From: Piscicola geometra
Lineage: Eukaryota > Annelida > Clitellata > Hirudinida > Piscicolidae
Length of the DNA: 64,000 nt
NCBI GenBank assembly: GCA_943735955.1
Contig: OX030960.1
Span: 7,285,361-7,349,360 of the forward strand
Direction: 5' to 3'
The notes beneath the pieces were generated by a model that saw only the letters and a list, made by a program, of their open reading frames with translations, had not been told where the DNA came from and ran no database searches. Position 1 is the stretch's first letter, and the number at the start of each line of letters is the position of its first letter. A program made the translations under genes and the position numbers. This document shows positions 20,055 to 31,696 of the stretch, piece after piece.

Positions 20055-23000
20055 TTATTTATTCTCTTTCTCCTCATTTTCCTTCTTCTCATTTTCCTTC
20101 TTCTCATTTTCCTTCTTTCTCCCAACTCTTTTTTCATCAACTTTCCCTTCATTTTTGTAAACCTTAACGAATCGTAAAAGTTCAGCGTCTGAAATCAAAG
20201 AGCCTGAAGCCGAGTTGACCACTCGTTTTCCTCTCCTCTTCCTTCCTCCTCCATTCTCTCCTTCTTTTTCTTCCTCCTTTACCTTCTTCTTCTTCTCTTC
20301 CATTTCTGCCTTCCTTCCTTCTTCTTTGCCTACTTTCTTTGCCTCCTCCTTCTTCCGTTTCAAGTCTTCTTTTTCATTCTTCTTAACTTCTCCTCTCTTG
20401 TAAAAACCTCTCACAAAACTAAGGAGCTCCTGGTCTAAAGGTCCTTTCGCCGCTTTTATTTCTTTCGTCGTTCTTTCCTCTTCCTTTTTCTTCTCTTCCT
20501 TCTCTTTCTTCACTCCATCCTTTCTCAGTGCATCCGGGGCTAGACTACTGAACGGCGGCATCATCTTGGCCTTTACAGCTCCTTCTCCGCTTGTTTCACC
20601 AACAGACTCAGCGGTGATGGTAGGCGGAGAAGTCGACTCGTCTCGCTCACGTTTAGGCTCAACTACTATCGGAACGACTGGCTGTTTGTCGGCAGTTTTC
20701 GCCTTCAAAGAGGGTTTTTCACGACTACTTTCGGAGGTTTCTTTGGAGTCTTTATCGAACACGACTGTTGGTTTATGAAGGTGATCAGGCTTGACGGAAG
20801 GTTCGTTGGAAGAAATTGGCTGGGAGACTGGTTGGGTGCTAGTCTTGGTGGGTGTCTGGGTGGGTGTCTGGGTGCTAGTCTTGGTGGTTGTCTGGGTGCT
20901 AGTCTTGGTGGTTGTCTGGGTGGGAGTGTCATCTTTGGGAGAAGACTCAATGGTCAAGTTGTCACTTAGTTCAACAGGCGATGCACTGGTGGTTGTGGTG
21001 CTCTGTGGCACATTTTCCGCTGCTGTCGCCTGCGTTTCTCCCGTCATCGTCGCTGCTTCTGATGCTGCTTTTTCTTGAGTCTCCTTAACTTCCTTCGACT
21101 TTACAGATTTCACCGACTTGCTCGCTGTTGGAGGCGCGTCTTTCAAAAGCTCTTGGAATTTGTTCACTTTTTTGGGAGTATTTGAATCTCGCACTTCGTC
21201 CTCTTCATCTGAACTCGCTTCGGATGGTTCCAACTCCTCAGAATGCTCCTTGGTGGAATAGAAAACAAAAATATTGGAAATTTAAAAACAGAGTTTTCAT
21301 TTTTCTACCTCATTCGTTTCCTTTTCATCATCTTCTTCATCTTCTTCTTCTGTTTCTTCATCATGTTCCGGCTGTAAGAAAAAAATTTCATGAATGAACA
21401 AATGTTTGATAGTTATTTTAAAGATTCGACCGTAAGTTAGAGTATGAATGCTTGAAATAAACAACAATTGCGTCTTATTTGAAATTAAATACGAAAAAAT
21501 ATCAGACAAAAATAAATCTTCAATAACCACTAATCCAGCCATTTCAGAAAATAGACTTTGCTTCTTCTGAGAAACCGCAGAATACTCCGTCATTCTTCTC
21601 GTTCTCTTACTTTCAGTCTTGAACTATTTTGAGTTGCCGCTCATTCATTCAATTATTTTTTAATTATATTAACTAATTAATTAACTGAAAATATTAATTC
21701 ATCCACAATTGAATCTGTACAGTAAATCCCTTATGCATGCATTCCTTCTCTACTCATCAATTCAACCATTCGTCACACCTCTTTTTCTTTGGACGCTTGG
21801 GTAAGTTGCAGAATGACCGTAATGATAATCATAAAAATGCCTATAACCATTAGTAACACCACAACTATCCATAGGCCTGCGTTAAAAATATTTTGTAGAC
21901 ATAAAAATGATTATCAATATTTGTGCAAATTATATTTATATAATCAGTATGAAATATACAATGGAATTAAGTTTAAATTCTTTAAACCCTAACCATTGGA
22001 TTCTTTATTCGGGGTTTTCATTTTTGCTACAACCACCCCTCCAGCTTCCACCCTTTCTAGCAATCTCTCTTAATTTAGTTTAAGTATTTATAGTAAAAAC
22101 TAAATAAAACACAATTAATGAATAACTAATAAACTATAAATAAATAAATAATTAATTATTAAACTAAAAAATAAATAATTAATTATTAAACTAAAAAATA
22201 AATTGGAGTCAATAAAAACCGGCAAAGAATGTTGAGCAGTTGGTGTGGTCGAGGTGGGGCGGATGTGGCTGCAGGAGGCAGAGGGAGGGAGGCGTGAAGT
22301 TGGAACGCTGGCAGGGAGGGTTTTCGAGACAGGCACTAGCGCACTCTTGCTCGCTCGTCACTGTGCTCAAGTTCAGTGGCGACTCGCATGCTGGTGTGGA
22401 ACGTTTGAATACCGCATTGCTCGGTCATGACGAAGTGTTTCTTATTTTTAATAGACCTATTTATAAGGCGTCAAGGCACGCAACTGAAGCGCCACTCACA
22501 CGACATAAGCCGTGAAACACCGCATCATATATGGTATATGATATTTCACGGTTGCTCATCATGGATTCAAGCCAATGACCTCTGAGTTGCAGGTCCATCT
22601 AAGCCAACTCACTCGTCATTTATTCATTTCTTAGTTTTATGAAACAGACTTAAACACGCATCAGAGGCGCATAGGTGACTCACGGAAAGCGCAGACAACT
22701 AAGTAGCTTTCAACCGGGCACAATTCCAACAGTATCTTGCCTTCTCTCATGAACAACACTCCATTCTCCGCTTCACAAGACGACATGGGCAAGTCCTCAA
22801 AGCCAATCACTGTATAAAGACGGTTTCTATATCAACATAAAAGTATGCTCTCAAGAAAATAAATGTATGAAATTGTATTTATTTATTTATAAAAGCTAAT
22901 CGATCAGAAGCGTTTATCTTCAAAAAGTCTGTAGATGGAAAAAACTTTCACCTTTGCTTTGATCAAGTCGCCAATGGAAAGAAACTAAACGGTGGTTAGG

Positions 23001-24027
23001 GTTCTTAATCGCCACGGCATCCAGCAACAAATCCTCACTAAAATCGTTCTCTGTGTCGTTTTTTTTGGCATCTTTAAAGTATTCAAGTGGCTAATTTTTA
23101 TGGGAAACATTTTTCTATTTAAAATATTTTAATAAATTAAAAGTATAAATAATGAACATATCACTTTCCTAAATAGTGTTTTGGTAATTTTAAACTATAT
23201 GTTTCAACAATTAAGAAAAATTAAAGTCCATCTTAGTGTAAAAGAACCTTCGGCAATAAAGTCACTACTGACCAATTTTCTTGAGAACAGATCTTTGAAA
23301 CATTTTTATCTGACCAGATGCCTGCCCAATCAATGTACCTCCAGGCCTGAACATTCTGCATACATCGTTTGCTTCACCCACCTATGTTTAAAATTTAAAC
23401 ATAGTTTAAACTTTAAATGGACGTTGTTCATAAAATGGTCAGTTATATATCATTATAATATAATATAATATAATATACCATAATATAACATAACATAATA
23501 TAACATAATATAATATAACATATTATAATATAACATAATATAATATAACATAATATAACATAATATAATATAACATAATATAATATAACATAATATAATA
23601 TAACATAATATAATATAAAATAATATAATATAACATAATATAATTTAACATAATATAATATAATATAATACAACATAACATAATATATTAATTATCATAT
23701 AATATATTTGTTATAATATAATATAACATAATATAATAATTATAATATAATACAACATAATATACTAATTATAATAAAATTGCAATATATATTTTTTATT
23801 TTAAGCTACGAAGTTTTTAAATAGCATATTACTAACGAATAATAACTATTTAAACTTTTTAATTTTACAAAGTACATTGGTAAAAAGTAAACCTTGTTTG
23901 TCATGACAGAGCGAGGCATCACCAACAAGCAACCAACTTCATCAAAACACCACAGTCTTTTGGACGCTTTTTGCTGCCCTGCAACCATTACTACCATCAG
24001 AACTTTTACCCAAAACCATAATTTCAT
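20055..24027 (-). CDS. Receptor paralogue A: C-type-lectin-like/PAN type I membrane protein
   Basis: Ten exons, minus strand, in transcript order: 23893-24027, 23273-23381, 22952-23050, 22684-22809, 22220-22390, 21994-22056, 21779-21876, about 21531-21623, 21309-21371, 20055-21248; phases close at about 716 residues. Exon 1 starts MKLWFWVKVLMVVMVAG, a signal peptide. Exons 2-4 resemble a C-type lectin fold (EANDVCRMFRPGGTLIG, SFHWRLDQS, final YLVVCAFP) without an EPN or QPD calcium motif. Exon 5 is a Cys-rich PAN/apple-like module (QECASACLENPPCQRSNF). Exon 7 is a transmembrane helix (VVVLLMVIGIFMIIITVIL). The tail is acidic, then Thr/Gln-rich, then Lys/Glu-rich, and carries two copies of a D.ELL.FV..Y motif near its end. 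Borders of the eighth exon are uncertain. The domain calls are inferred from pattern, and ligand and function are unknown. It lies head-to-tail with paralogue B, with 427 bp between them. Confidence 0.8.
22510..22551. repeat. Inverted repeat (perfect-stem palindrome) in an intron of paralogue A
   Basis: CCGTGAAA pairs with TTTCACGG and ATCATATA with TATATGAT, in a 42-bp stretch between exons 4 and 5. It could form a hairpin; no function is assigned. Confidence 0.8.
22555..22612 (-). repeat. tRNA-derived SINE-like fragment
   Basis: The minus strand reads GTTGGCTTAGATGG (A-box-like), then about 30 nt later GGCTTGAATCC (B-box-like), with tRNA-like spacing. Arms do not close into a full cloverleaf. 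Confidence 0.35.
23452..23760. repeat. ATAATATAAC-type microsatellite in intron 1 of paralogue A
   Basis: About 300 bp of degenerate 5-10-bp AT repeats with scattered C. Confidence 0.9.
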
Positions 24028-24454
24028 ATTCTCAATTATTTAGTTTAATTTTTTTCTACATTTTGGCGTAGATTGATACATAAATAAAAAACGAAGTCAA
24101 AATCTAAATAAAAGTTGAGATGATAAAGTCTGTTTAAAAAATAAATACAAGACCATGTTTTTGTTACTAAGTAACATCAAAATGAACACAATGATTTAAA
24201 AATTTTAAGTTTCAAGTTAAAATCCTGTAATTTAAAAACTCATTAAAAACTAATTTTATTACTTTTATTTTTAAATGAATATTTAAAATAGTTTATATGA
24301 ACATTTTTAAAAGACGTGAATAGTTTATTTGAAAAATTACAAATTCTTTTTTGTGTGAAAAATTTTATAAATCATAAATGTGATTTCATCAGAGTTAAAA
24401 AATAGAAAGTATAATTCTAAACAATTATTAAAAATCTATTATATTTTTTGTTTT

Positions 24455-27400
24455 TTATTTTTCGTCAGGTTTACTTTCAGATTTACTTTCAGATTTATTT
24501 CCAGGTTTACTTTCAGGTTTACTTTCAGGTTTACTTTCAGGTTTACTTTCAGGTTTACTTTCAGGTTTACTTTCAGGTTTACTTTCAGGTTTGCTTTCAG
24601 GTTTACTTTCAGGTTTACTTTCAGGTTTACTTTCAGGTTTACTTCCAGGTTTACTTTCAGGATTACTTTCAGGTTTACTTTCAGGTTTACTTTCAGGATT
24701 ACTTTCAGGCTTACTTTCAAGTTTACTTTCAGGTTCAAGAACATTTCGTGAGGGAGTTTTAGAAACGTTTTTTTGTGTAGATGCTTTCCGAGTAGGATCG
24801 TAGGAAGGTTTGGCATAAATGCTTGAAGACTTCTTTTGAAAAGCATTTGAAGGTTTTTTTGTAAAAGGCACTTCGGATGTAGCTAAGGGACCTTTCAATG
24901 CCTTTTTTGGGGCATCTACTGAGGCGGGTCGTCCATGAGCTCTCGAATCACTTCCTACAGTAGACTTTGGAAAGTTTGTCATAGAAGGCACTGAAAAAGA
25001 TACTTTAGAAGTTTTCGTAAGAGCCCCTATTGTTGATCTGGAAAGCGCTGATAAATAAGCCTTTGTAGAAGTTCCTAATGATGATAAGGAACCAGTTCCT
25101 ATTGAAGACCTTGGGAGAGAACCTCTGGGAGACATGCGAACAGATCCCAGAGAAGGTCTCCTTACGATTGCTCCAGAAGACCCACGCGAAGTTACGTATT
25201 GAGATGGATTTTCTTGAGGAGACTGAATGGCAGCTGCAACAGAGGGTATTGCAGCAGATGCTTGAAAAGCATTCGAAGCAGGCGCTGTAGCTTGTTTCCA
25301 AAGAGGTGCCTCAGAGGGAGTTGGAGAAACTTTAAAGAGAGAGTTTGACGAAGCATCTTTCCGAGGCACTATGGGAGCTCCTAATGGAGTTCTGCTCGAA
25401 GCTTTTCGAAGCTCACTAATAGGGATAATTGGAGGGTCTTGTGAGGTAGTAGCTGAAGAAGATGATTTTGAATCTATTTTCAATACATTTTTTACTAAAC
25501 GTTTTGGAGCAGTGTTTGAGACACGCTTTGTTGAAGTTTTTAAGGGATTGTCTATGACCGGTCTAGTTGATCGTCTTAAGGAATTGTCTATGACCGGTTT
25601 GGTTGATCGTCTCAAGGAATTGTCTATGACCGGTTTGGTTGATCGTCTCAAGGAATTGTTGTATTCCTGCCTTGCAGAATTCCTTGGAGCGACATTTGAA
25701 ACTCGTTTTGTTGAATTTGTTGCTTGAGTGTTCACGTCACGATTGTCTAGGACTGGTCGTGTTGAACGTCTTAGAGAATTGTTTAAGACCGGTTTAGTTG
25801 AATGTATTAGGGTATTGTTCAATTCATGCTTTACAGAAGTCCTTGGAGCGATGTTTGAAACTCGTTTCGTTGAATTGATTGCATGAGTATTCATGTCAGG
25901 TTTTGCTGAAGGTTTCCTATCCATTTTCGAAAATTGCTCTTTTGAATGTATTGGAGCTGCATTTGCGACTGGTTTTAACGATTGTCTGGGAGCTATATTC
26001 GGGTCTAGCTTTATAGAATGTCTCGGAGCATTGATTGAAACTGGTTTGACCGGTTGTTTCGGAGCAGAAGTCTTTGAAGAATTTTTGAAAGTTCTCAATA
26101 CGGATTTCAAAGAACTTGTTTGAGAATCTTTTAAACTTTCTTTTTTAAAACTTTTTCGAGGACTTGTTGAAAGAGCTTTAGTATCTTTTTTAACTTCTTT
26201 ATTTTTTGTTTGCAACCCTTCTGCATTGCCTACTTTATATCTCTGGTAAAAAAATAATTGAATAATAATAAAAAATAATAAAAACTATTTGCTTTTTTAG
26301 TTTTCTACTATATTAAATAAATCCACGTTGGAAAATAACCTTGATTTCAGCAACTTTGAGTGTCGGCTGCGAGGTAATGCTGTCCGAGAACATCTTTTGT
26401 ACCCAGCCTCCTAAGGAGTCATTCTGGAGAATGTTAAGAGATTTCAAAAAACTTTAAATATTAAAACTTTTAGTCATTTGCTCACTTAGAAGTTGAAGAT
26501 ATTTATATATTTTTTATTTCGTAGATACCAGAACCAATGAAAGATCATTTGTAAATCTAGGGAATCAGATCGATCTGTTTCTCCGACCTTAAGTGGTCAA
26601 TTTCGAAAATGATCTATGAAAAAAGTTTCTCACGGTATTAATTTTTTCTTATTTAAATTTTTAAAAGTAATTTTATTTTGTTTTTTTTCTTTATCTTAAT
26701 ACTTAAAAAACTTGTTCATATATTTGAACAAATATCTGATAAAAGTTTTAGCAATTTGTCCGAAGAAAATGGGAACCAATACGAATTCCTAAATCATACT
26801 CTCAGCTCTTACTTTTTCCCGTTTCACACAACAGCACAAGCACGCACAGATCATTATGCCACCACAAAGGCCAATGAAGAGCAGCAATATAGCGCCCACG
26901 ATCATGAGCTCTGCAAATAAGTTTTAAATGAAATTTAACATAAATAGAAAAAATAAATAAATTTTATTTTTTTTCGCCTAAATTAATTATATTATTAAGT
27001 ACACACATTCTTATTATTAAAAAAACATATAGTCAGTTTCGTCAAGAATTTATTTAAATTTTAAAAAAATCAAAGCAGAAGTACAAGCTTTCACAAATTA
27101 CCTCCGACACTCTTAGTTCTCTTACCATCTTCACTTCCCAATTTTATTCCTATAAGTTTTTCTGCGTTGGTATCACCTACAAACTCATCTGCATAAAATG
27201 ATGACATTCCAAAGAATATAAATATCTCAAAGATATTTCTAGCTAATTCACTCATATAAAATCCTCACATTAAGTAATATTTAGTAAATAGATTCCTAAG
27301 GGTGATACGAACCGGCAAAGAATGTTGAGCAGTTGGTGTGGTCGAGGTGGGGCGGATGTGGCTGCAGGAGGCAGAACGAGGGAGGCGTGAAGTTGGAACG

Positions 27401-28519
27401 CTGGCAGGGAGGGTTTTCGAGACAGGCACTAGCGCACTCTTGCTCGCTCGTCACTGTGCTCAAGTTCAGTGGAGACTCGCATGCTGGTGATTGATGAAGT
27501 TGCCATCGTTTAGATCTAAACTCTTGAAACAGTTATAAAATCAAATTTTTTAAAGTACTAAGAATTCTATTGATCAAAATTTAAAACACAAAAAAATGCA
27601 TTGTTTCAGAAATTTATTTTAAAAAGTAAAATTTTGAGTCCCAAATGTAAAAAACAATAATTTGAACGTACGGAAAGCGCAGACGACCAGGTATTTTGAT
27701 TTTTTTTGTAGTGAACACATTTCAACTACAATCACTTCTTTTCTCATCAACAGCACTCCTTCTGCCACTCCACAAATCGATTTGGGAACTTTTTCAAAGC
27801 CATCTACTGCATATTTCAAAATAACAATCAAATAATCAATCAATCAAATAAATTTTTATAGCGCTCCTTCACCAACATCAAAATAACATTAATTAGTTGC
27901 CAAATAAATAAAAATAACAGTGAATTACAATGCCAATCCCACCTAGCTTCTTATCCAGTCGCCAGTAGAAAGAGACAAATGCTTCATCATTGCTTGCCGA
28001 TTCCATTGCATCTAGCAGCAAATCTTCTTTCCATTCGACCTCTGCGTATTTAAAGCGTTTTTAATTAAATTATATATCCTCTGATTCACCTTAATAATAA
28101 ATAAAATTCCAGGTCACTATGATCTGATTTTTATTCATCTTTCATCATCCTCATCTACCTAACTCCGCCAATGCAGTTTTGAAACTCGGTTCTTCATTAC
28201 AGGCGTTTCGGCCAATTAGCCTTCCACTTTTTTGTACATTGCAGCATATATCATTTGCTTCTTCCACCTTTTAAATTGAATTTTTCTAAATGAATTAATA
28301 TCAAGAGTATCACACACAATTCTAAAATTCAGAAAAAGCCAATTCTCTAACTAGTCTTTTCTTTACTTTAATAATAGAAAAGTTCACATTGTTTGTCATG
28401 AAGGAGTGAGGCATCACCAGCAAACATCCAACTCCAGTATTACACCACAAGCGTTTTTTGCATTCGGTTTCTTGAAAAAATATCAAAAACATCAGCCCCA
28501 TTACCACCATTTCTCTCAT
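24455..28519 (-). CDS. Receptor paralogue B: C-type-lectin-like/PAN type I membrane protein with repetitive tail
   Basis: Nine exons in transcript order: 28388-28519, 28159-28267, 27943-28041, 27672-27806, 27313-27483, 27102-27188, 26813-26910, 26340-26423, 24455-26242; phases close at 900 residues. Exons 2, 3, 5 and 7 have the same lengths as in paralogue A (109, 99, 171, 98 nt), with matching phases, so the two are a tandem duplication. Signal peptide MREMVVMGLMFLIFF; lectin-like region with EANDIC, SFYWRLDKK and YLVVCAFP; PAN/apple-like exon 5 nearly identical to that of A; transmembrane helix (GAILLLFIGLCGGIMICACLC). The tail of about 620 residues is unrelated to that of A. It is Ser/Arg/Lys/Pro-rich, has repeats of NSLRRSTKPVIDN, RRPSLGS-type basophilic kinase sites, and ends in a run of PESK tetrapeptides (12-bp DNA repeat). 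Ligand and signalling are unknown. It lies head-to-head with the FReD gene to its right. Confidence 0.83.
24466..24736 (-). repeat. 12-bp coding minisatellite (PESK repeat) at the C-terminus of paralogue B
   Basis: About 22 copies of a TTTACTTTCAGG-type 12-bp unit on the plus strand, read on the minus strand as SKPE. It stays in frame through to the stop codon, so copy-number change only alters tail length. Confidence 0.93.
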
Positions 28520-29574
28520 TTTCGAATAAAATACTTTAAAAACATTTTTATCGAAACATTTTACAAAAAACGTATTTTGAAATGCGAATTACTGTGTTTT
28601 AAAAACTTTTGAATAATTTGAACTTAAAACGTGTTTTTTCTTCTTCATATTTGTTCAGGACGATGTTATTATTTTTGTTTTGTTGCTAGGCACAAGTATT
28701 TTTAAGTTTAAAAGTATTTTTTTTCTGACATTTTTTTTCATTTATAAATAGTTTTATAGCAATTTTTTATTTAAATTTTTTATAAGCGTTTTAATGGAAA
28801 TTATATACTAAGTAAAATAAAATGCGTTCAAGAAATGAGTAAAAATAAGAATAAAAATGATTTAAAAAAATAAATTTTCAAGTTTCTATTATCATCATTA
28901 CCATCTTCATCCTAACTATTGAATACTAAAAAAATATTGTACTAGGAAATAATGATAGTTGGAAAAATCTCACTTCAGAAAGCAAACTTAATATATATAT
29001 ATATATATATAATTTAATTTAGTGATTTTACCCAAACCATGATTCCCGGAACATGCATCTCATGGATAATTTGAATTACTCATAAAAATCATAAAAAGCA
29101 CAAACACTATCAAATTATTTATTCTCACATTTTGATCGTAATAAAGCTTGGTTCTTTTTTTTCTATAACATTTGGTTTATTTTATAAATTTGTCAATAAT
29201 AACTGAGTTACCAACTCATAAAAGTAACCATCCTCTTTTATGAGAAATGAATCGAATATTACAATAAAATAATTTTTTCCTTTTTTTTCAAAATTAACAA
29301 ACATCATTTTAAATTACCATTGATGATGATGATCGATTTTTTCAATCCATGTCCTCACAAATGGTTTGTAAAAAATGCACTTATAAAAAAATATATATTC
29401 TTAGAAAATAAAGATAGTTACAAAATGGCAAAAAACCATCGTTATGAAAGAAACAAAAGATTTTTACATTTATTGTGTCAAAAAATCAAAGATAATATCA
29501 TTTCCCAGCAACTATATAAAAGATCCTTGATTACTCTCTTCCTTACTGCGTCTGTGTCCCTTCATCTCTCTTCA
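28520..29574. promoter_or_regulatory. Shared divergent promoter region of paralogue B and the FReD gene
   Basis: About 1.05 kb separates the two start codons, which face away from each other. It is very AT-rich, with an (AT)n run at about 28990-29010 and a TATATAAAAG-like TATA sequence at about 29513-29522 upstream of the FReD start. No other gene is seen. Shared regulation is an inference from geometry. Confidence 0.45.
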
Positions 29575-31696
29575 ATGGTTTGCCTCTTGAGAAATCACTC
29601 TATTTTAGTATTAAGAGTGCTTTTATTTTGGTGGTTGAGAGAAAGGGTCGAAGCGGCAAGTTTCAGTTTTAGACTGTGTGAAGATGAAGGCATTCCAGTT
29701 TGTAACCTTCAAGAGCCAGATGCCATAGTCTTTCAAGTATACAGCTCAACTTCGTGTGGAAGTTTGTGTTCCAGATACAACTCTGACTCTGATAACCGTT
29801 TCATTGACAGCGAAAAAATCAAAGCAAATTTGTTCTCCAAATATACCGTATCCAGTACCAAAACGAGATATACTCCATTGCTCTTGAGCCATATTTCAAG
29901 TTTTACGATAGATAGAGACAACAGCTTGATTTATTTCGGAAATCTCAGTTTCACAGCGTTTGCACTACCTCCCGTTGATTACGATAGATTCAACTTATCT
30001 CTTGGTTGTGTCGCTTTTAACTACGAAACTTCGACTCAAACCTGCCTGCTTTTCAAACCTAAAACAGTCAACCGTTCTTCTTCAGCTCAACTTGACATTT
30101 CTTCCTTCTATGATCAGATTTCCAGCTCTGTTGTCTTTCAGAGTGTGTATCTCAACCAACCAACTTCGCGAAATGACAAGTTTAACGGATACTCATGTTT
30201 TCATTATCAAGTCAGATTTTCATTCTAACAACCAAGTATTTTTAAGAATTAAAAGTAAATATAATTATTTTCTTTTAGATGAAGTTCTATCCGAGGCAGT
30301 CATGTTTCTTTGGTGAGTTCTTTCCGATTTTTTATTTTACTTTAAAACAACAATATTTCGCCCATTTACTACTATAAAAATCTAGTTTTTACGTCTCATC
30401 TAAAAATGGTGGTGTCTTAACAATATGGGTGTCTGAAAAATCTAAGACTCTGTCAAATCTTCAATTAAAAAATGGAATTTTAAAGTTAAAATTTGTTTGA
30501 AAAACTTATTGATTATTTTGTACATCAAGTGTCTTTGTGTTTTTATTCCTTTCTTTATATCGTATTTGTATTAATCACTCATTCGATACAGCTTTACAAT
30601 TGAAATCAATGTAAAGTTTAATAGCATGAAACCATACGCAAGGGAAAACCGATTGCTCTGAGGTCAATCTTCAGGGTAGTGGAGACAATGGGGTCTACTA
30701 CATTTCAACTCCCTTAGGCATCAGACCAGTCTTCTGCCACTACTCTATTATCGGGGGCAGACCAGTGGTTGGAATGGTATGTAAAAATATTTTAAATGGA
30801 GAAAAAAATTAATCGATTTTTTTTCAAACAAAGCTTATTCAAAGAAGAGTGTTAGGTACTATAGATTTCAATCGCTCGTGGAGTGAATACGAAGATGGAT
30901 TTGGAGAATTCGATACGGACCATTGGCTAGGTGAGCTTTTGGATTCAAAAAATATTTAATAAACTTTTTGTTGAAACATCCACCTGCAGGTAACAAGTAT
31001 ATTAGTTCGCTCACCTCTTCGAAGAGCTATAAATTAGCTGTAGAGATGGTGGCTTTTGACGATTCCTCCGCCTATGCTCTGTACAGCTCCTTCGTCGTTG
31101 GTGCTTCGAGCACGAAATACCAGTTGTCGGTTGGTTTTATTAATAATTAATAACTTTTTCAATGTTTAAAAAAATAAATGATTAAAAACAGTTGCTGTTA
31201 AAAACTCAGTATAATACCAAACTAATATTAAAATATCGTTCCATAGACATAGGCTTTTTCTAACAAGCACTTGATACTTTAAAACCATAAAAGATATTTA
31301 AAGAAACCTTAAATGTAAAAAATATTATTCTATAAACACTTTTAAAGTATGATTTTCAGTTCAAATGTGATTTTTAAAAACAGTACTTATTAGTAAAAAA
31401 GATTGATTTCTATAACTTTTTTTCCCCAACAGGTTTCAGGCTATTCAGGCAACGCAGGAGACTCTCTGACTCCCCATGACGGAATGGCATTCAGCACCAC
31501 CGATAGGGATAACGATGTGTATGCCCCTTACAGCTGTGCCAAAGAGTACGGCAGTGGTTGGTGGTTCAGGGACTGTTACGACTGCAACTTGAATGGAGTC
31601 ATGACAGGTCCTTTTGCTTCGCATATATCTGCCGGAGCTATGTGGCTGTTGTTTAAGAGAAAAAATATGAGCTGTTACATGAAAATTTATCTCTGA
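29575..31696 (+). CDS. Secreted PAN-like plus fibrinogen-related domain protein (FREP-like)
   Basis: Six exons: 29575-30210, 30279-30312 (34 nt), 30643-30776, 30834-30930, 30990-31129, 31433-31696; phases close at 434 residues. The chosen Met starts a signal peptide (ILVLRVLLFWWL); the open frame extends further upstream but without a leader-like sequence. Exon 1 has a PAN/apple-like pattern (SSTSCGSLCSRY, LGCVAFNYETSTQTCLLF). Exons 3-6 form a fibrinogen-related domain: DCSEVNLQGSGDNGVYYI, QRRVLGTIDFNRSWSEYEDG, FGEFDTDHWLG, YALYSSFVVG, GYSGNAGDSLTPHDGMAFST, the calcium-site DRDND, then CAKEYGSGWWFRDC and NLNG. This is the fold of ficolins, tenascins and molluscan FREPs, which bind sugars or microbial surfaces. 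There is no transmembrane segment after the FReD, so it is probably secreted. The acceptor at 30643 (CGCAAG) is weak. Confidence 0.87.
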
